Assembly (NCBI RefSeq): GCF_030697925.1
Contig: NZ_JAUYOJ010000241.1
Coordinates: 1 to 34,357 of the forward strand
Origin: Phenylobacterium sp.
Lineage (GTDB): Bacteria > Pseudomonadota > Alphaproteobacteria > Caulobacterales > Caulobacteraceae
Direction of reading: 5' to 3'
Length of the DNA stretch: 34,357 nucleotides
Positions 31,423-34,357 of the stretch are shown piece by piece; the stretch's first letter is position 1, and the number at the start of each line of letters is the position of its first letter. Under the pieces are notes generated by a model. The model did not search any database and was not told the origin of the DNA. It saw nothing but the letters and a program-made list of their open reading frames with translations. Position numbers and translations under genes: made by a program.

Positions 31423-32901
31423 ATGAATCTTCGCTTCGGAAAGTCGCCGCTGAATTCCGGGCTCGGGGTCGAAAGCGTCGACGCCAACAGGGCCGTTACA
31501 TTGCCCGGAACGGCGAAGACCAATTCAGTGAGCTGGCGCCAGACGGCGTATCTGTTCGGCCTGCTGATCGTGGTCCCGACCGTCACGCTCGTGGTGCTTG
31601 GCGCGCGTTTCGGCTTCATGGGCCCGAGGCTCAATCTCGATCTTCCGCTGCTCTACCTGGCGACGGTCGTGGCCAGCCGGATAGTGGGCGGGCTGGGCGC
31701 CGTGCTCGGCATCGTCGGCACGGCGTTCGTGGTCGCCATCCAGCTCCTGCTGGGCATTGGGCTGGTCTATATCGACAATGTCGCGCTGCTGGGCGAGTAC
31801 GTGGAGTTCGCCCGATATTGGCCATGGGGGCTCATCGCCTTCTGGTTGGCGGCCGCCCTGGCCGCGCTGACGGCCCTTTATGCGGTGCTCACCCGCATCA
31901 ATATCAGCCAGGCCCGGCTGCTGCCTGTCGTGGTGCTGTTGCTGGCGGTGCTGGGCGTCGACCTGCTGGGCCGCACGGCGATCGGCTTCGAGTTGATCAA
32001 GACCAACGCGGCGACCAGCAGCACCGTGCGCTTCGCCAAGGTCGCCAGGGCCTGGGCCACCAATCCGGGCTTCGTCCACGCAAGGCATCCCGGCCAGTCG
32101 ATGGCGAGCGTGTTGATGAGCCAGGCGGTCACGCCCGACCGCATCCTGTCCGTCTCCGTCGAGGCCTTGGGCCTCTCCAGCAACAAGGTGTTCAACCAGG
32201 CCATCGTCGCCCCGCTGGAACAGCGCCTGGCCGGCGAATATTCGGTCACGGTGTCGGCCCACGCCTTCAAGGGCGCGACCCTGGCCGGCGAGCTGCGAGA
32301 GCTGTGCGGCCTGCGGATTTCCGGCACGCCGACTCGATCCGACTCCGAGGCGATCCGGCCCGAGTGCCTTCCGGCGAACCTGAAGGCGCTCGGCTATCAG
32401 ACCACCGGCTTGCACGGGAATTCGAGGTATTTCTACAATCGCGGGGAGCTCTACCGAGCGATCGGCTTCGACAAGTCGATCTTCTATGAGGACCTCGCCG
32501 GCGCGAAGATCTGCAAGACCCGGTCGTTCTCTGGCACCTGCGACGCCGACGTGTTCAAGGCGGCGCTTGAGGCCATGGCCCAGGGTGAAAAGGGCTTCGC
32601 CCACGTCATGACGCTGCAGACCCACTTCCCGCTCGCGGCCATGCGCGCCGAGGATCACGATTGCAGCAAGATCGGCCAGGTGCAGGACCCCAACCTCTGC
32701 ATCTACGCCAACCAGTTCGCCGACGTTATGGACGAACTCGCCAGCTCGATACTGGCGGCCACGACCAAGCCGGACGTGATCTACATCTACGGCGACCACG
32801 CGCCGCCCTATGTGGTGGCGAGCGATCGAATGTTCTTCAATCGCGAGAGCGTACCGTTCATCACCCTGACCCGGCGAGCCACGGCGGGCGTCGCCAAGTG
32901 A
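31423..32901 (+). CDS. LtaS/sulfatase-superfamily membrane phosphotransferase
   Basis: 492 residues from ATG 31423; the longer GTG 31315 start has a good ribosome binding site but its first 36 codons have atypical, low-GC third positions. About five membrane helices occupy residues 40-190, followed by an extracytoplasmic domain. Catalytic features of the family: SVEALG with metal-binding Glu247, FKGATLAGELRELCG with the likely nucleophile Thr286, GFDKSIF, THFPL, and YIYGDHAPPY with Asp458 and His459. It would transfer phosphoglycerol or phosphoethanolamine from a phospholipid to a surface glycan or lipid. The stop overlaps the next gene's start (TGATG), so the two act together. The acceptor is unknown. 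Confidence 0.82.
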   Translation: MNLRFGKSPLNSGLGVESVDANRAVTLPGTAKTNSVSWRQTAYLFGLLIVVPTVTLVVLGARFGFMGPRLNLDLPLLYLATVVASRIVGGLGAVLGIVGTAFVVAIQLLLGIGLVYIDNVALLGEYVEFARYWPWGLIAFWLAAALAALTALYAVLTRINISQARLLPVVVLLLAVLGVDLLGRTAIGFELIKTNAATSSTVRFAKVARAWATNPGFVHARHPGQSMASVLMSQAVTPDRILSVSVEALGLSSNKVFNQAIVAPLEQRLAGEYSVTVSAHAFKGATLAGELRELCGLRISGTPTRSDSEAIRPECLPANLKALGYQTTGLHGNSRYFYNRGELYRAIGFDKSIFYEDLAGAKICKTRSFSGTCDADVFKAALEAMAQGEKGFAHVMTLQTHFPLAAMRAEDHDCSKIGQVQDPNLCIYANQFADVMDELASSILAATTKPDVIYIYGDHAPPYVVASDRMFFNRESVPFITLTRRATAGVAK

Positions 32902-33833
32902 TGCAGTTCGAGAGGAGCGCGCTCGAGGGCTCCAGCCCGATCAGCCGACCGACGATCGGGCGTCAGCTGCGGGCGGCCGTCGTGCTGAACCCGAAGGCCG
33001 GGACGGGAGTCCACGGCTTCTCGAAGCTGTTGCGGAGCCACCTGTCGCCCGACGCGGTGCGGTATGAGCTGATCCTGACCCAGGGGCCCGGCGACGCCGA
33101 ACGGATCGCGCGGGAAGCCGCCGCGGAAGGTTACGACATGGTCGTGGCGGTAGGGGGAGACGGCACGGTCAACGAGGTCGGCCGCGGCCTGCTGCGGAGC
33201 AAGTCCACCTCGATGGCGATCGTGCCGACGGGATCGGGCAACGGCGTGGCCCGCCACCTTGGCATTCCGATCAACATCGCCGGGGCCTTGAGGCGCCTGA
33301 ACAACCCGTCACTGAAGATGATGGATGTGGGCCGCATCAACGGCCATCCGTTCTTTTGCACGGCCGGACTCGGATTCGATGCTCACGTGAGCAAGTGCTT
33401 CACCGGATCGAAGCAGCGCGGGCTGCTGACCTATGCGCGGCTGGCCCTGCGGGAGTACCAAGCGTTCAAGGCCAAGCCGATCAGCCTCAGGCTGAACGGC
33501 GTCTCGACCGCCGCCCACTGCTATGTGCTCGCCTTCGCCAATGCCGCGCAATACGGCAACAACGTCTATATTGCGCCGTTCGCCGACGTGGCGGACGGGC
33601 TGCTGGACGTCTGCCTGATCCAGGATATGCCGATCCGCCGCGCGCTCAGGGTGGCCTACGGCCTGGCGGTCGGCGACCTGCCCAAGTCGAGGGCGGCCAT
33701 CTACCACAAGGCCAGCGAGATCGTGGTCACGTCGGGCGCGCCCATCGGCTTCCACGTCGACGGCGACTATATGGGCGAGTGCGATCGGTTCGAGGTGAGC
33801 CTCTCGCCCTTGGCGATCAGCGTTTGCGTCTGA
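32901..33833 (+). CDS. Diacylglycerol kinase-family protein (DagK/YegS type)
   Basis: 310 residues from ATG 32901, which shares a base with the preceding stop (TGATG). The DAGK catalytic signature GGDGTVNEV is at about 85-93, with VVLNPKAGTG near 27-36, the following PTGSGNGVARHLGIP, and the late GFHVDGDYMG. The enzyme phosphorylates diacylglycerol (or a related lipid) to phosphatidate at the cytoplasmic face. LtaS or EptA-type transferases release diacylglycerol, so the coupling to the upstream gene suggests recycling of that by-product. A strong hairpin follows the stop. Confidence 0.9.
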   Translation: MQFERSALEGSSPISRPTIGRQLRAAVVLNPKAGTGVHGFSKLLRSHLSPDAVRYELILTQGPGDAERIAREAAAEGYDMVVAVGGDGTVNEVGRGLLRSKSTSMAIVPTGSGNGVARHLGIPINIAGALRRLNNPSLKMMDVGRINGHPFFCTAGLGFDAHVSKCFTGSKQRGLLTYARLALREYQAFKAKPISLRLNGVSTAAHCYVLAFANAAQYGNNVYIAPFADVADGLLDVCLIQDMPIRRALRVAYGLAVGDLPKSRAAIYHKASEIVVTSGAPIGFHVDGDYMGECDRFEVSLSPLAISVCV

Positions 33834-33844
33834 GCCGGTCCCTG

Positions 33845-33892
33845 GAGCGTGACAGCCTGAAGCGGATGCCGGTTCAGGCGGCCGTCACGCTC
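33845..33892. terminator. Strong terminator hairpin
   Basis: Outer stem GAGCGTGAC (33845-33853) with GTCACGCTC (33884-33892), and inner stem CCTGAA (33856-33861) with TTCAGG (33873-33878). It lies 11 bases past the kinase stop and is followed by TAAACTTTTG. It separates this operon from the opposite-strand gene. Confidence 0.75.
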
Positions 33893-33925
33893 TAAACTTT
33901 TGAAGATAGACCGTTTTGGCCCGGC

Positions 33926-33941
33926 CAGATGAGTCCATCTG
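33926..33941 (-). terminator. Small hairpin after the beta-helix gene
   Basis: CAGATG (33926-33931) and CATCTG (33936-33941) pair around AGTC, 13 bases past the stop (33955) of the minus-strand gene. Possibly its terminator. Confidence 0.4.
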
Positions 33942-33954
33942 ACCCGGAAAGGGT

Positions 33955-34357
33955 CTAGAACATTGAGCCCTGGTAGCTGCTGAAGTCGAAGAGAACCTGC
34001 AGCGGAGCTTCGGGATTGTAGGCGCCTTCCAGGATATGCGTGGTTTCGCCGGGGACCTGCGGTGTCCAGGACGGCTGCCCGTCCAGAACATAGGTCAGGG
34101 CGCCCGGGACGCCGGGGTGGCTCGCCGACCATTGGCTGAGGGTGTCGAGCCCCCGATCGGTGGGGACCGCGATGCGGATGTTGCCCAGTTCGACAGAGAC
34201 CTCGACCACGCCCTGGCGGATATAATCGGTGGCCTGGTTGTTCGTGAGGGTGACGTCGACGGTGTCTTTTAGGGCGATGCGGGCCTTCATGTCGGCGAAG
34301 CCGGCGACAATGTTGTCGCTGATGATCAGGCCGTCGGCGCCGTTGACGGAGATGCCG
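33955..34357 (-). CDS. Right-handed beta-helix-type protein, C-terminal part (runs off the window)
   Basis: The frame stays open to the window edge, so the ATG at 34290 is probably internal. The visible 134 residues show the short repeating pattern of parallel beta-helices (GISVNGADGLIISDNIVAG, ARIALKDTVDVTLTNNQATDYI), with the asparagine- and valine-rich turns typical of pectate-lyase-like folds, followed by a beta-rich tail ending SSYQGSMF. Such proteins are usually exported and bind or cleave polysaccharide. Its N-terminus and any signal peptide lie outside the window. The call is moderate, since only a few coils are visible. Confidence 0.55.
   Translation of the reverse strand, partial: GISVNGADGLIISDNIVAGFADMKARIALKDTVDVTLTNNQATDYIRQGVVEVSVELGNIRIAVPTDRGLDTLSQWSASHPGVPGALTYVLDGQPSWTPQVPGETTHILEGAYNPEAPLQVLFDFSSYQGSMF

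Noticed and set aside
31525..32799. 424-codon minus-strand frame
   Set aside because: Shadow of the LtaS-like gene. It is rich in His, Asp, Gln and Arg without structure, whereas the plus strand has catalytic motifs.

Overview
The window looks like a chromosome segment of a GC-rich alphaproteobacterium, most likely Caulobacteraceae (Caulobacter or Phenylobacterium-like). The signs are strong G/C at third codon positions, the radC-map-sfsA gene order, and family-typical proteins such as the hybrid histidine kinase. The genus is inference. Core genes flank a large inserted element.

Left flank (1-8526): the start of an IS110-family transposase with its non-coding end abuts a decapitated tRNA-Leu(UAA) gene. 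Then come a membrane hybrid sensor kinase, two tiny proteins, a YhhN-family membrane protein, a three-gene surface-glycan block (FkbM methyltransferase, GT2 glycosyltransferase, CDP-glycerol glycerophosphotransferase-like protein), radC and map.

Inserted element (about 8833-30430, 21.6 kb): sfsA is split by an element bounded by an 8-bp direct repeat, GTTCTTGA. The host 3' part of sfsA lies at the left beside map and the host 5' part lies at the right. The element brings its own diverged sfsA 3' end, which fuses in frame to the host 5' part, so a chimeric SfsA with a 21-residue insertion is rebuilt. The element encodes a large serine recombinase at its left end, a set of small membrane and secreted proteins, an XRE regulator, two adjacent GIY-YIG/T5orf172-like proteins, a second small serine recombinase, and a replication-type operon (AlpA-like protein, 1032-residue primase-helicase, winged-helix protein). 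No conjugation, capsid or packaging gene was recognised.

The striking cargo is a run of HEPN-like proteins. One sits at 15.9-17.1 kb, and five unrelated ones are packed into 24.5-30.1 kb with a PD-(D/E)XK nuclease-like protein: ApeA-like, AbiU2-like, R-N-x-x-G-A-H type, HEPN plus zinc ribbons, and DUF4145. HEPN domains are typical RNases of abortive-infection, toxin-antitoxin and anti-phage systems, so this is a candidate nuclease-rich defence island. The last two cargo genes lie downstream of, and one overlaps, the rebuilt sfsA, so they may be transcribed from the host sfsA promoter.

Right flank (30431-34357): the sfsA 5' part, a small membrane protein, a coupled pair of an LtaS/sulfatase-superfamily phospho-head-group transferase and a diacylglycerol kinase, a strong terminator hairpin, and the C-terminal end of a beta-helix-type protein running off the window.

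All assignments come from reading motifs by eye. No database search was run.
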